DNA from: Solicoccozyma terricola
Taxonomy: Eukaryota; Basidiomycota; Tremellomycetes; Filobasidiales; Piskurozymaceae
Reading direction: 5' to 3'
DNA: 64,000 nucleotides
Assembly (NCBI GenBank): GCA_001600875.1
Contig: BCLD01000006.1
Coordinates: forward strand, 1 to 64,000
The position numbers and the translations under genes are program-made. The first letter of the stretch is position 1, and each line of letters begins with the position of its first letter. The notes below the pieces were generated by a model. The model was not told the DNA's origin. It did not search any database and worked only from the letters and a program-made list of their open reading frames with translations. Below, piece after piece: positions 12,693-31,620 of the stretch.

Positions 12693-13006
12693 ATCGCGAT
12701 GTTACGTCGTTTTTTTTAAAAAAGATAAATTCGATGGCGTTTTTCGATGAACGGGGTGGGATGGAGAGTTTTGGTGAGAAGAGCGAGATAGGGAAAAGGC
12801 ACGATCTTTGGAGGATATTCAGTTGCCTCTTCCCCGTTGGATCCCTGCTGCCGCTTGCTCCGTGATCGATCCTCTCCGCGACTGGCGATCTGTGTTGAAC
12901 GCAGCAAAGCAGGTTGGGAAAGCGGACTGTCTCGCCCAAATCGTAAACACGTTTCAACATTTTCGATTCACCCGATCGTGTACACGTCATTATGACCGGA
13001 GGGTGC

Positions 13007-13037
<31 letters not shown>

Positions 13038-13343
13038 CGAGTCAACAGCTTTCCGCTTGGACCCGCCGGGCTGAATCGGCGATCCGCCGGGCGGATGTGG
13101 AGCCCCGCGGTGCAAAATTGAATTTCCCAAAAAGTTCGTCCCAAGCCCATGCGTCGCCACATGACCATTCGCTTAGGGAGGAGCGAGGAGGAGCCAGAGC
13201 AAACGAAAGGGCCACGACGAACGTTGGTCATCCTTGGTTCATCAGCAGCCATCCATCAGCATTCATCATCAGCGTCCCTGCAGGCCAGCACACAAACATC
13301 CAGATCCAGTCTTCTACGTCTTCTACTACCCATCCATCCCTGC
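12693..13343. other. Divergent promoter region TAZ1 / F-box gene
   Basis: 650 bp between divergent genes. It holds a T9A6 stretch at about 12711-12724, a TACACGTCATT element at 12981-12991 that recurs in the ERG25/COQ10 promoter, and a GGTGGC hexanucleotide repeat at 13009-13038. The F-box reading frame stays open upstream to an ATG at 13149, so part of this stretch could be coding. Confidence 0.6.
13009..13038. repeat. (GGTGGC)n hexanucleotide repeat
   Basis: About five GGTGGC units in the intergenic region between TAZ1 and the F-box gene. Confidence 0.85.
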
Positions 13344-16300
13344 ATGGCCAACACTGCGGACCCTATCCACGGCTTCACAATCACAGATCCCTTTCCCCCA
13401 ACAACAAACACAACCGATGGATTGAACACTTCCAGCCGTGGACATTCCGAACTCAATCTCGAAAACTTGTCCCTCTTATCGTCCTCGGCACCAACCGCAA
13501 GCAGTCATACTCGTCGATCTTCAGCTTGGGTGGAAGGTGTTTCTTCCCGACCACCTGGCAACAATGAACAATACCGTCATGAAAGAGCCCCATCGAGGGC
13601 TTCTATCCATTCACTACCGAGTGAAATCCTACATGATGCGCTATCACACCTCATCCCACCAACGTCCACATCTGCAAACCTCCCGGCATACATTCCATCC
13701 CTATCAACACCTACAAACCCACCGACCGACACCGCCATCCCAGCGCTGTCCCTAACAGATCCCGATCCACAAACCACTACTTTCCTCGACCCTTCGCCAA
13801 ACGCATCCCCTTTTGATCTCCGTCTACGACATCTCCTCGCAGTCTCTCGAGTCAACAAGGCCTTCCATGAGACGGCGAAAAAACTCCTTTGGGAAGAAGT
13901 AGACGTTACGGGTGGAAGAGGATGGATAAGTATAGTCGATGCGTTGATGGAAGAAGTTGAGGAATCTGGTGGTGAAGATGAGAATGGACCGATGGCTATG
14001 GCTATTGATATCCCTTCTTCGACGTTACACGTCGACACACACATGCTACCACTTCCAGTTGGAGAATTAGCATTCTCAACCGCTACTCCAATCTCACCGA
14101 CCTCATCCCTCATCTCAAGTGATTTCGCTGGTTCTTATATCGCTCACTCGCAATCTCAAGCAGAAGCCGCAATAGCAGAGGCAACATGCTCAACATCGAT
14201 TCAACCACAGAACCTCAACGCAATGTCACTCCATCACGTCGTTTCCCTCCTCACTCCCGTTCAATCTCGATTATCATCCACCTCTTCTCGTCGTCGTCGT
14301 CTTCAGTCTCGTTCTAGATCCACCTCTCAAAACGCTCGATCTAGATCACCCTCGTTCGGCGGAATCTCAGTTCCTCCTCCACGACCCCGGCTCGATTCTC
14401 TAAGTCGACAAGCGAGTGCGCGGGGGAGACGGGAAGATCAAAGTGCATCGAGGGGCATCGACGCTGTTCTCGCTGAAGAAGAAGATCGTCGATCTCGATC
14501 TGCTTCTTCTCGACGAGTTAGAATCACTTCTCCGGATGGAAGGGATGGCGGTGATCGACGACGGCAGCATTCCCATCTCGAAGAAGAGGATGAGGACGAG
14601 GATGTTGAAAGGCAACGACTCGAGGAGGAAGACGAGGAAGAACGTGGGAGATCAGGTTGGTCACCTAGATCAGTGGCGGAGACATTATTCGATAGTCCGC
14701 ATGCGGCTAGGGGAACGTTGGAAGAGGACGAGGATGAGTTGGAGGCTAGGCACAGGTTGGAGGATTGGGAGATATCAAGCTGTCAGTGGGAAGCTCCTCG
14801 ACAGATCATTACGCCGGGTCAATATATCCGACATCTCTCATTCGCCAACTTTCGCACCACGGGAACGAGAAGGACTCAGGAGGAGGCAGTGAGAGGCAAG
14901 TTCGTGACAGGAGGGAGATTGGAAGGGGTGTTGAAGGTGAGTTGTGGGAGAGTGCAGGAGGCTGAACATGAAAGTCTGACGATTCTCGTTCCGCTTGCAC
15001 CAACACAGAATACACCCAACCTTCGAACTCTCGGAATGACAGAATATGTCGATTCAGCCCTCACTCTCCCAGTCCTCACCGAGCTCTTCTTCCGTGGGTA
15101 CACCCGACCCTCTCATACTTTCACCCCCGAATCCTCATTCCCACGACGCCGCATTGAAAACGAGGAGAATAGTCCCAATGCAGACCGCCACATTGCGGTC
15201 GGTCGGCAACCGGCGCACACGCTCGAATACGTTCCTTACGAGCCAGAGACCGATGAAGAGCAATGGGATCGTCGAGAGAATTTTGCCCCGCTCGAAGCGC
15301 TGGATCTTACCGGTTGCGTGAGCAGGGTATTTGGAGAAAGCTTGGAGGCGTTTGTCCAAGGGTGGTTGGTGGAGCCACCTACGGATGGGGGCGCGGAAGA
15401 GGAGGAAAGAGGGAGGAGTAGGGTTGCCATGTGGGATCAAGACAGTGATGCTGGATTCAACAATTCGCTAGGTTGGAGGAAACCACGTTTTGATAGGCTG
15501 AAGAGGCTGTCGCTGAGGGCGTGCACCACCATTCCCGGACCTACCATCTGCACCCTAGTCTCGTCGTTCCCCAATCTTACCCATCTCGACTTGTCCGTCA
15601 CCCGAGTACCTTCCTCGCTGCTCGAAGCTCTGACAAACATCCCGACCCTCCAACTCAAGGCATTCAGTATCGCCCGTTGTACACGAGTATCGAGTGAAGC
15701 TATTCGGGACTTTCTCATCAACGCCCCTGGAGCGAGGACGATCATAGATCTCAACCTGTTTGGTGACTTTACCTACACTTCGCCACTTACGCTCGAGGAT
15801 CTCGATGCGATCGTCCGTGACGCTCCGTGTTTCAAGAATAGGCAACTTCGATACCTCGATTTGTCATCGGCACCGGTGACGAACGAGTTGCTGTCCAAGG
15901 CAGTCTTCCCGCCGCAGCCCCATCTCAGGTCGTTGGGTCTGTCTTATATCCCAACACTAGACCTAGGAGCTGTCGCGGAGTTTTTGACTTCTCAAGCACC
16001 CAACGTCGAAATCTTGACCATCGCATCGTCTTCTACCCTTACGGATCTACCTGCCAACTTGACCGCACTTGAAACAACCATGGTCCTCCACTCGAAACTG
16101 ATCAACCCACTGACGCTCCCTCCGTTCTCGCTATTCCGGCAACCTGGTGCAACTGCGCCTACGAAACTCCGCGTCATCGAACTCAGCACAAGAGTCAGGA
16201 ACCTCCTCGGTCTTACAGGAGGAAGCAAAGACTGGCGCACAATCAAATCCAAGGGGAATCGAGGATGGTACGTCGATACATCTGCAGGATGGATCGACTT

Positions 16301-16505
16301 GCCCGGTGGTCTTCGGACTTTTACTCGTGGATTGACAAGAGACCAACCGTCAAGAAAGTATCTGGAGCAACTGGCAGAGTATAACGGCAGGGTCGGGAGT
16401 GGGGTCGGATGGCATTCGCGAAAGATGGAGGTGATCAGGGGCGATGGGATGATGGGCAGAGAGGCTGGACTGTATGGGGCAGGAGCATTTGCGTTCGAAG
16501 GTTAG
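13344..16505 (+). CDS. F-box protein with leucine-rich-repeat-like C-terminal half
   Basis: Single-exon protein of about 1,053 residues, unusual in this intron-rich window. An F-box begins at about residue 88 (SIHSLPSEILHDALSHLIPP) and resumes after a Ser/Thr/Pro insert (FDLRLRHLLAVSRVNKAFHE ... AKKLLWEEVDV). This is followed by a low-complexity Ser/Arg/Glu region (residues about 330-470) and a C-terminal half with leucine-rich repeats (LTHLDLSVTRVPSSLLEALT, LRYLDLSSAPVTNELLSKAV, LRSLGLSYIPTLDLGAVAEF). F-box proteins dock substrates to SCF ubiquitin ligases through Skp1; the substrate cannot be inferred. The start MANTADPIHGFTI at 13344 was chosen because upstream in-frame sequence to 13149 is leader-like; 13149 remains possible. 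Confidence 0.85.
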   Translation: MANTADPIHGFTITDPFPPTTNTTDGLNTSSRGHSELNLENLSLLSSSAPTASSHTRRSSAWVEGVSSRPPGNNEQYRHERAPSRASIHSLPSEILHDALSHLIPPTSTSANLPAYIPSLSTPTNPPTDTAIPALSLTDPDPQTTTFLDPSPNASPFDLRLRHLLAVSRVNKAFHETAKKLLWEEVDVTGGRGWISIVDALMEEVEESGGEDENGPMAMAIDIPSSTLHVDTHMLPLPVGELAFSTATPISPTSSLISSDFAGSYIAHSQSQAEAAIAEATCSTSIQPQNLNAMSLHHVVSLLTPVQSRLSSTSSRRRRLQSRSRSTSQNARSRSPSFGGISVPPPRPRLDSLSRQASARGRREDQSASRGIDAVLAEEEDRRSRSASSRRVRITSPDGRDGGDRRRQHSHLEEEDEDEDVERQRLEEEDEEERGRSGWSPRSVAETLFDSPHAARGTLEEDEDELEARHRLEDWEISSCQWEAPRQIITPGQYIRHLSFANFRTTGTRRTQEEAVRGKFVTGGRLEGVLKVSCGRVQEAEHESLTILVPLAPTQNTPNLRTLGMTEYVDSALTLPVLTELFFRGYTRPSHTFTPESSFPRRRIENEENSPNADRHIAVGRQPAHTLEYVPYEPETDEEQWDRRENFAPLEALDLTGCVSRVFGESLEAFVQGWLVEPPTDGGAEEEERGRSRVAMWDQDSDAGFNNSLGWRKPRFDRLKRLSLRACTTIPGPTICTLVSSFPNLTHLDLSVTRVPSSLLEALTNIPTLQLKAFSIARCTRVSSEAIRDFLINAPGARTIIDLNLFGDFTYTSPLTLEDLDAIVRDAPCFKNRQLRYLDLSSAPVTNELLSKAVFPPQPHLRSLGLSYIPTLDLGAVAEFLTSQAPNVEILTIASSSTLTDLPANLTALETTMVLHSKLINPLTLPPFSLFRQPGATAPTKLRVIELSTRVRNLLGLTGGSKDWRTIKSKGNRGWYVDTSAGWIDLPGGLRTFTRGLTRDQPSRKYLEQLAEYNGRVGSGVGWHSRKMEVIRGDGMMGREAGLYGAGAFAFEG

Positions 16506-16586
16506 CTCATCCCTTTGTCTTCTATAATATGCATCGATGGCTGTTGTATGAATATCTGTTTTGCCAGCGGACTTTATCGGCCCGGT

Positions 16587-16592
16587 CACGTG
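16587..16592. promoter_or_regulatory. CACGTG E-box upstream of ADE12
   Basis: TCACGTGA palindrome about 110 bp upstream of the ADE12 start codon. It is a possible bHLH (Cbf1/Pho4-type) site, by motif only. Confidence 0.4.
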
Positions 16593-16699
16593 ATTATTTT
16601 TCCCAAGTCATACCCCCAAATCTCGACTGCACTTGCAAAATAACTGGACGGACGGACACGACATCATACCGTCGTCCTCATCGGCAGTGTATACGAGCG

Positions 16700-18533
<1,834 letters not shown>

Positions 18534-18657
18534 AGGGAGGTGGTAATGAGGGGAGGTAAAGGATTGCGAGGTGTCGTCTACTTCAACATTTGTAGAGCAC
18601 AGAAGGTAGAAATTTCAAAATGTGTGGATGAATTAGCTGTCCGGCGTCATGAGCTGC

Positions 18658-18663
18658 CACGTG
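18658..18663. promoter_or_regulatory. CACGTG E-box upstream of ALG7
   Basis: GCCACGTGGC palindrome about 140 bp upstream of the chosen ALG7 start. Motif evidence only. Confidence 0.35.
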
Positions 18664-18802
18664 GCGTTCCCTTTCTTAGGACATGGTCGATGGCATATGC
18701 ATCGATGTTGCATTCTATAGGAGCACATTCGGATCAGCATCGAGCTACACACTCACTGCTCAAGCAGTGTCGACCCAGTTAGCCATATCTGTGGCTTCCA
18801 AA

Positions 18803-20696
18803 ATGACCAGCGTGTCAACACCAACTCCAACAGCACCACCACCACGACCTCGTCCTCTCCCCCTCATCGTCCCCGCTCTCCTCGCGCCCCTTGCAACGTA
18901 TCTCATCGTACATGCTCAACTGAGTTCACCGACCACCCCACCGTACATGAACCTCTCCCTCCTGCCACAACATGTGACGACTCAGCTGGTATCATTACTA
19001 CCACCAACGGCATTCCCTGCACTAGAGGCATCGATCGGTTTCTCATTGGTCGCCTTTCTTCTGGCGTTGTATAGTATTCCAGCGATGGGTAGCGCATTCA
19101 TCGAGAAAGGTCTAAAAGGAAGGGATATGTTGAAGGGTGTGGCAGGCGGTATAATGTGAGTGTCCTTCCATTCCCCATGTTGTAGTCTATCCATGATTAG
19201 AGATTGTCAAACAGCTGAGACTTTTTCTCTCGTGGGACAGACCTGAAACGATGGGATTACCATGTGCTTGCATCTACATAATGCTTCTCATCATGTTCAT
19301 ACCATTCCCATTTCATAGTCATTTTGATGTTTCCGGGAATGCAGACGAAGGAAAACACAAGCCATTCCCACATCAGGAGGTGGGATACCTCCGTCACCAA
19401 CTTCCCCTCTTCGCGGTCACCCAAACTAATGCCCTTCGTTAACAGCTCACGCTTTACCTCTCCGCAATCTTATCACTCCTCACTGCTACTCTCCTTGGAC
19501 TTCTCGATGATCTCTTCGATATTCGATGGAGACACAAGATTCCAATTCCTCTCATCGCTTCTATACCGCTCTTACTCGTTTACTATGCGGAGAGTGGATT
19601 GACAGAGGTGGTGATACCAAAAGGGCTTCGAGGATTATTAGGCACGAGGGTGGATCTAGGTGAGGGTCGAATCATCTGTTGATAAATTCTGGGATTCGGA
19701 CTGATATCTACCCTCATATTTCGAATCCCTTCAAGGACCACTCTACTACCTATACATGTCACTTTTATCCACCTTCTCCACCAACAGCATCAATATCCTC
19801 GCTGGAATCAACGGAATCGAAGTCTCACAATCGCTCATCATCGCCATTTCAGTCGCTCTCAATGACAGTTTATACCTACCTATCTGGCCGAGGATTGTTT
19901 TCGGTCAACCTGAGTTGTCGAATGAGTGGGTTGTGTTGGAAGGTGGAGCGATTCTCAGTAGGGGCAGTAAGGAATTGGTGCAGAGACATTTGTTGAGTTT
20001 GTATTTTATGGGACCGTTGATTGGAGTTTGTGCTGCCTTGTTGTATCATAATTGGTGAGTGAGCTACGGGGAGATTTGTGGATGATTTCAACGATCTCAT
20101 CTGGTTTTACTTCTGATACAGGTACCCCGCTCGTGTCTTTGTCGGCGACACTTTCTGCTACTTTACAGGCATGGCATTCGCCGTCGTAGCCATTCAAGGA
20201 CATTTCTCAAAAACACTGTTGTTATTCTTCATGCCTCAAATCTTCAACTTTCTATTAAGCTGTCCTCAGTTATTCGGATTGGTGGATTGTCCAAGACACC
20301 GAATGCCAAGGTGAGTCTGCAGGGTTGAAAAAAGAAGAACCGAGAACTTGGGGATTTTTTTTTTTGACGAATTCGCTGGCTCACAGATTTGACGAAAAGA
20401 CAGGCTTATTACTGCCATCACGAGTTCACTTCTCACAGCCTCCACCATTACGGACTGTCCTCGTTATCCGCCTACTAGAAGCCTTACACCTCGTAGACGT
20501 CGAGGAGGACGCATCACGCAACATGAAATCGGCGACCAACCTTACTCTTCCGACCGTGATTCTGGTATTGGCTGGGCCAATGCGGGAACCTACGTTGACC
20601 AAGGTGGTCATGGGTTTACAAATAACAGGATCTGCACTTGCGTTCATGATCCGATACGGGTTGGCAGGGATGTTGTATGACGGAGACAGAAGATAG
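18803..20696 (+). CDS. ALG7: UDP-GlcNAc:dolichyl-phosphate GlcNAc-1-phosphate transferase
   Basis: ER membrane enzyme that starts the dolichol-linked oligosaccharide for N-glycosylation; the target of tunicamycin. Multi-pass protein: TM segments at [33 protein letters not shown] and onward. Family blocks: [11 protein letters not shown] ... [34 protein letters not shown], the signature [19 protein letters not shown] (about 19780-19830), [53 protein letters not shown], and the C-terminal [16 protein letters not shown]. The stop is at 20694-20696. The start [13 protein letters not shown] at 18803 precedes a Pro-rich tip and the first TM. An in-frame ATG at 18683 would add 40 residues of less likely sequence. 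Confidence 0.93.
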
Positions 20697-20868
20697 AATG
20701 GGAAAATAGCATGTGATCTTCTATGACGTAGATGACTTATTTTTCGTCCCAAACACCTGTTTACAACGCGTCACGATGTCCAGAGCGAGCAAGATATATA
20801 CACTCGGGGGTGGGTGGTCGTGCGAGGATGGGTATGGTCAGCCAGACAGGGTCCTGTATCGCTTCACC

Positions 20869-22752
20869 ATGCGTCCATCTATCCTTCCGACCGTCGGGTT
20901 CATCCTCTCGCTTGCAGAGTCGGTGCTTCCAGCTGCTCTCCCACCACAACCAACATTACCTCCCAACCCTCTAGTCCAACGGGGAATAGCATCAGTAGTT
21001 GGCTCTCTCACCTCTGCTCTTCCTGCTGAAGTGACGTCGTATCTTGCTAGTCTCCCCTCAGACGTCCTTCAAGGTGTGTTGCCGGTATTTGAAGGTCTTC
21101 CGGATGGAGATACCATCAAGAGTAAATTGAATATCACCGATGACGAGATTGCAAATGAGCCCCTCAGGATTTTGAATATCCCGTGAGTATTGCTTGATAT
21201 TTTCCCTCATGGGTTAATACACAAGACTGAGAGAGGTGCTGGCTTCCTTTCGTATTAGAGGCTATGCAAATTGGAGCGTATCAACCGGATGGAATGCCCG
21301 TATTCATGGTCTTGCATATAAAACCCCACCCCTCAACGACTCCCAACTCGACGACGCCGCCAAAATCTTCCTTCCAGGTCTAAATACCTCCAATCTAACG
21401 ACCACCGAGCGAGTCGAATCTCGAAATGTCACGGCTGAAATTCTTTCCATTCCGTGGCCTGGAGAACTATTGAATTTCACTTTGATTCAGCCGAACGGTG
21501 GAGATAATTGTGGAAATTGTGGGAATGTTTCGTTTGGATTGAGGAATGTGACAACGGATGTGGGAGAATTCGATGAGATGATTCCGTTGGGAAGACTGGA
21601 AGGGGTTCATGATGGGACTGGAACAGGTGCAGGATTTGTGACCAAGTTGGATCTGATCAGCTCTGTTGACGCTATGAGTGAGTTTTCTCTTTGCCGAAAT
21701 CAAGGGCAAAACTTTGACACCCTGGCTTGTCATCAACAATTGCAGCGGGCAACGCATCAACCTACTTCGTTCCAGAAGAAGGACTCACAATCGTCAGTGA
21801 CATCGATGATATACTCCGGGTTACCAAGATCTACGTTCCAGAAGAAGGTCTACAAGACTCTTTCGCGAAGAATTATACACCATGGATGAACATGCCTGAT
21901 ATCTATCATAACTGGAGCGTGGCTATTCCAGGCGAGTGGCACTAAATCTGAATGTTCCGGTTCATGCTTACCATTCTCGAATACTCCAGGAATTCACTTC
22001 CACTATCTCACCACTTTACCTGAACAAGTTACAAGGGCATATGAATCATTCACATACTCTACCTACCCTCTTGGTTCATTCGATGATCGTAGTCTCAACT
22101 TTACGACATTGGACCAAATCGTAGCGATAAGAAAAGTCAGGTTGCTACAGGTAATCGAGTCGTTCCCGAAGCGCAAATTCGTGTTGGTTGCCGATACAAG
22201 CAATTCCGGTGAGTGCCTTGTCATGTTCTTTGGATCGACTTTCGATGCAAAAGAATGACTGAAGACACGACGTGCACAGATGTTATGAGAGACTATCCTG
22301 AGATGGCGCAACAGTTTCCAGATCAGATTTCGGTGAGCATTACCGAGACACCCGCACAGTCTTACTCTTTCCTGACGGCGTTCGATACCAATAGTGCATC
22401 TTGCTCAGGAACACGTCCGCCACCGACTCCGAAGATAAATTCCCATATGACACTAGCGGATTCCAAAACGTCTCCAACACGACCTACATGTTCTTCCGTA
22501 CTCCGGTGAGCGAAATTCTACCTTAACCTGCGCTCGGATCCTGACTGTGACACATTTTTGCAGGACGACCTTGTTGGCATTGACCTTCAGAACGGGTGCC
22601 GTAATCTCACCTTCAACCAAAACGTCACTTTCGGATACCAAGGTCTCCCTTCACTGGCTAAATCCTCCGGGTCTCCTTCCGTGCTTCACAATAATATGTT
22701 CAACGTCGCCGCACTTACTATCCTGGCGGGTGTGTTAGCAGTGCTGCTTTAA
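20869..22752 (+). CDS. Secreted, probably GPI-anchored App1-like phosphatidate phosphatase domain protein
   Basis: The N end MRPSILPTVGFILSLAESVL looks like a signal peptide. It is followed by an App1-like beta domain (GYANWSVSTGWNARIHGLAY) and the catalytic APP1 domain: IVSDIDDILRVTKIY (about 21790-21830) is the haloacid-dehalogenase DxDx(T/V) box, and KRKFVLVADTSNSDVMRDYP with FPDQISCIFLRN follows. In yeast, App1 dephosphorylates phosphatidic acid at actin patches inside the cell. Here at least ten N-x-S/T sequons (NITD, NTS, NLT, NVT, NFT, NVS, NYT, NWS) and a hydrophobic C end (NVAALTILAGVLAVLL) point to a secreted, lipid-anchored glycoprotein. Ile replaces the usual Thr/Val at the last position of the box. 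At least six exons, with short introns. Confidence 0.78.
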
Positions 22753-23981
22753 CAGGATTCCTCATGATGTTCCTTTTGACTATTGGTTGCGATTTGAATC
22801 TGGGTACCTATCAATGAGTAGTCCATCGCATGGGTTGTACTTTACCAAAGATACTCGATCACATTATACGCGGCTTGCATGGCGATGACAAACATATTGG
22901 TGCTTCATGACACTCAGATTTCGATTGCAGACAAGGCGAAACCAGTGTAGGCGAATGAAGACGTTAGCTACAGTTACACATGTCGCCTAACAAGATAACA
23001 CGAAGTTGTAGAAAGACTGGTCATAAACTGTCGAAATAAACTTTGGAGTCCCCAAGACTGGTGTGACAATCAAACGGCATCGAATGAGACTCCTACTCTA
23101 CCTAATTGGCTTGTTGCCTACTTCCGGCAACGTCGGTAACACCCCATCCAGCTAGATCATGAACTACACAACAACCGATACATATTTGCATATATGGCGA
23201 TATGTCCGTAGGATGAAGCCGAGAGTGCTAAGAGCAAAGGAGGGCAAGGTGGCGAAAAAGGAAGATACGGGATAATTCATTACCAACGCCTGCATATCTA
23301 GGGTCATATCGTCGGCAAGAAGCACGGCATATGACTCTCTCGCCTCCCCCGCGAGCCAGGTGTTCAAGTAAACATCCTCAATCTCAGGAGAGATCCTCGA
23401 CATCCAGATCCATTTCTGTGGCGGGGATGCTGGTTGTGAATGCATGGGTTGGCGGGCAAATAGGAGAGAGAGAAATGTATGATATCGGTTGGTTCTCTTC
23501 ACAAATGGAAAGCCTCCGTTGTTCCCTTGTAATAGGGGCAACGTTTTGCGATTGCAATCACGGTTGCAGAATAGGAACCAGCCTTCGCCTCATCGTTTCA
23601 ATCACAATTCATTCCGAGAAGCTACCAAAACAAACAACAAGGGTAGAAAGTGCTGTCGTTTTAACGGCAAGGGGGAGAGATAGGTGACGTATGGTATGGT
23701 CTGAGCGAGGATGCGATGACACGAGCTGAAGAGCGGCGTGCGGGTTAGCTGCTACTCAATCCCATGACACTAGGAACGGGGAGAGCGCCACCGAGATTGG
23801 TCGCGTCCGCGGTGTGGAATTCAAATGAAAGGATACAGGGTATTGGCGCGATCCCACCTCTCGCACTCAACTCATCACCCATACGCAATAACAAGCAGCA
23901 GCACACGATCATTCACTCCCCCTAGTCGGACTCTGACCCTTTTGCCAATCCGCCGACTTCACGTTATTTTGAGCGGGCGAG
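22753..23981. other. 1.2-kb gene-free stretch upstream of PRP2
   Basis: No recognisable protein, tRNA or repeat. A 125-codon minus-strand ORF (23541-23164) shows no family similarity or splice context. The last few hundred bases before 23982 presumably hold the PRP2 promoter. Confidence 0.6.
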
Positions 23982-28093
<4,112 letters not shown>

Positions 28094-28326
28094 GGGGAAT
28101 GAGGGGGGGTTGGTTGTAGCCTTGTAATCCATCCATCCATCGTGAGAAATCCCGTCCCCATCGACGCGTTCCCAGTACAAGAGTCAACAAACAAGTCGGG
28201 CTCGACTCTGCTTTTCTCTTCTTTTTCTCTTCTTCGCCTACCCTACCTCTTCACTCGTCTGTCCCTTACCTTCACGACCCTTCTCCTACTCTTCCGTCTC
28301 TTACGTCCTACGAATCTACTGACAAG

Positions 28327-31038
<2,712 letters not shown>

Positions 31039-31341
31039 ATGTTGGACCATTCTGGCACACTTTCTTTACCACTCCTTGCCATTTCCCCTCCCCTCCCCAC
31101 CCTGTTGAACCTATTCAACGACGTATTTCTTCTTCTTTGTTTCCCCCCCCCCCCTCCCTCTTGATTGCATCCCTCTTCCACTTCTTCTCGTCTCATCCAA
31201 GGTTTTAGGCCGACCTTGTGTTCCTATACAAGCCTGATTAAGTTCATGGTTGGAACGGATGAACGAAAGTCGTTGGTGGGAGTGATGACGAGAGTGTGGG
31301 GTAGGTATGAATCTCTTATGACATATATACCGAGAGAGCTG

Positions 31342-31433
31342 CTGTCCCGCACTGTCCCGCACTGTCCCGCACTGTCCACCCTGTCCACACCATCCATGCT
31401 GTCCATACCATCCATACCATCCATCCATCCATC
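31342..31433. repeat. CTGTCCCGCA tandem repeat followed by CCAT/CCATA repeats
   Basis: Three perfect 10-bp units CTGTCCCGCA (31342-31371), degenerating into CTGTCCACC/CTGTCCACA, CCATA and finally (CCAT)n up to about 31433. Confidence 0.9.
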
Positions 31434-31520
31434 CTATCATCGGCCCGGCTGCGCTTCCGTCACTCGTCGCGACCTCCACTTTTTCGAAATCAACTAGCAA
31501 TTCGCGATGACCCGCACTCA

Positions 31521-31528
31521 TATATATA
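31521..31528 (+). promoter_or_regulatory. TATA-like element
   Basis: TATATATA about 93 bp upstream of the oxidoreductase start codon; suitable spacing for a TATA box. Motif evidence only. Confidence 0.4.
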
Positions 31529-31620
31529 GACACAGCACGATGTAGTTCATCCCCTCGTCTCTCCAGCCCACAACTACACCAGGTATCGATACCGCACAGC
31601 ACACCACATCAACTAAAACA

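Larger units (their letters stand above)
31039..31620. other. Intergenic: beta-tubulin 3' side and oxidoreductase promoter
   Basis: 582 bp. It contains pyrimidine-rich 3'-UTR-like sequence with C12 at 31143-31154, a tandem repeat block (31342-31433) and a TATA-like box. No gene seen. Confidence 0.7.

Noticed and set aside
13149..13343. N-terminal 65-residue extension of the F-box protein
   Set aside because: The frame is open but the sequence is leader-like and the ATG at 13344 starts a more ordinary N end; kept only as an alternative.
18683..18802. N-terminal 40-residue extension of ALG7
   Set aside because: In frame, but it places extra polar sequence before the first TM segment; the ATG at 18803 fits the family better.
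23164..23541. 125-codon minus-strand ORF upstream of PRP2
   Set aside because: No family resemblance, no flanking splice or promoter signals, and not a plausible exon of a neighbour.
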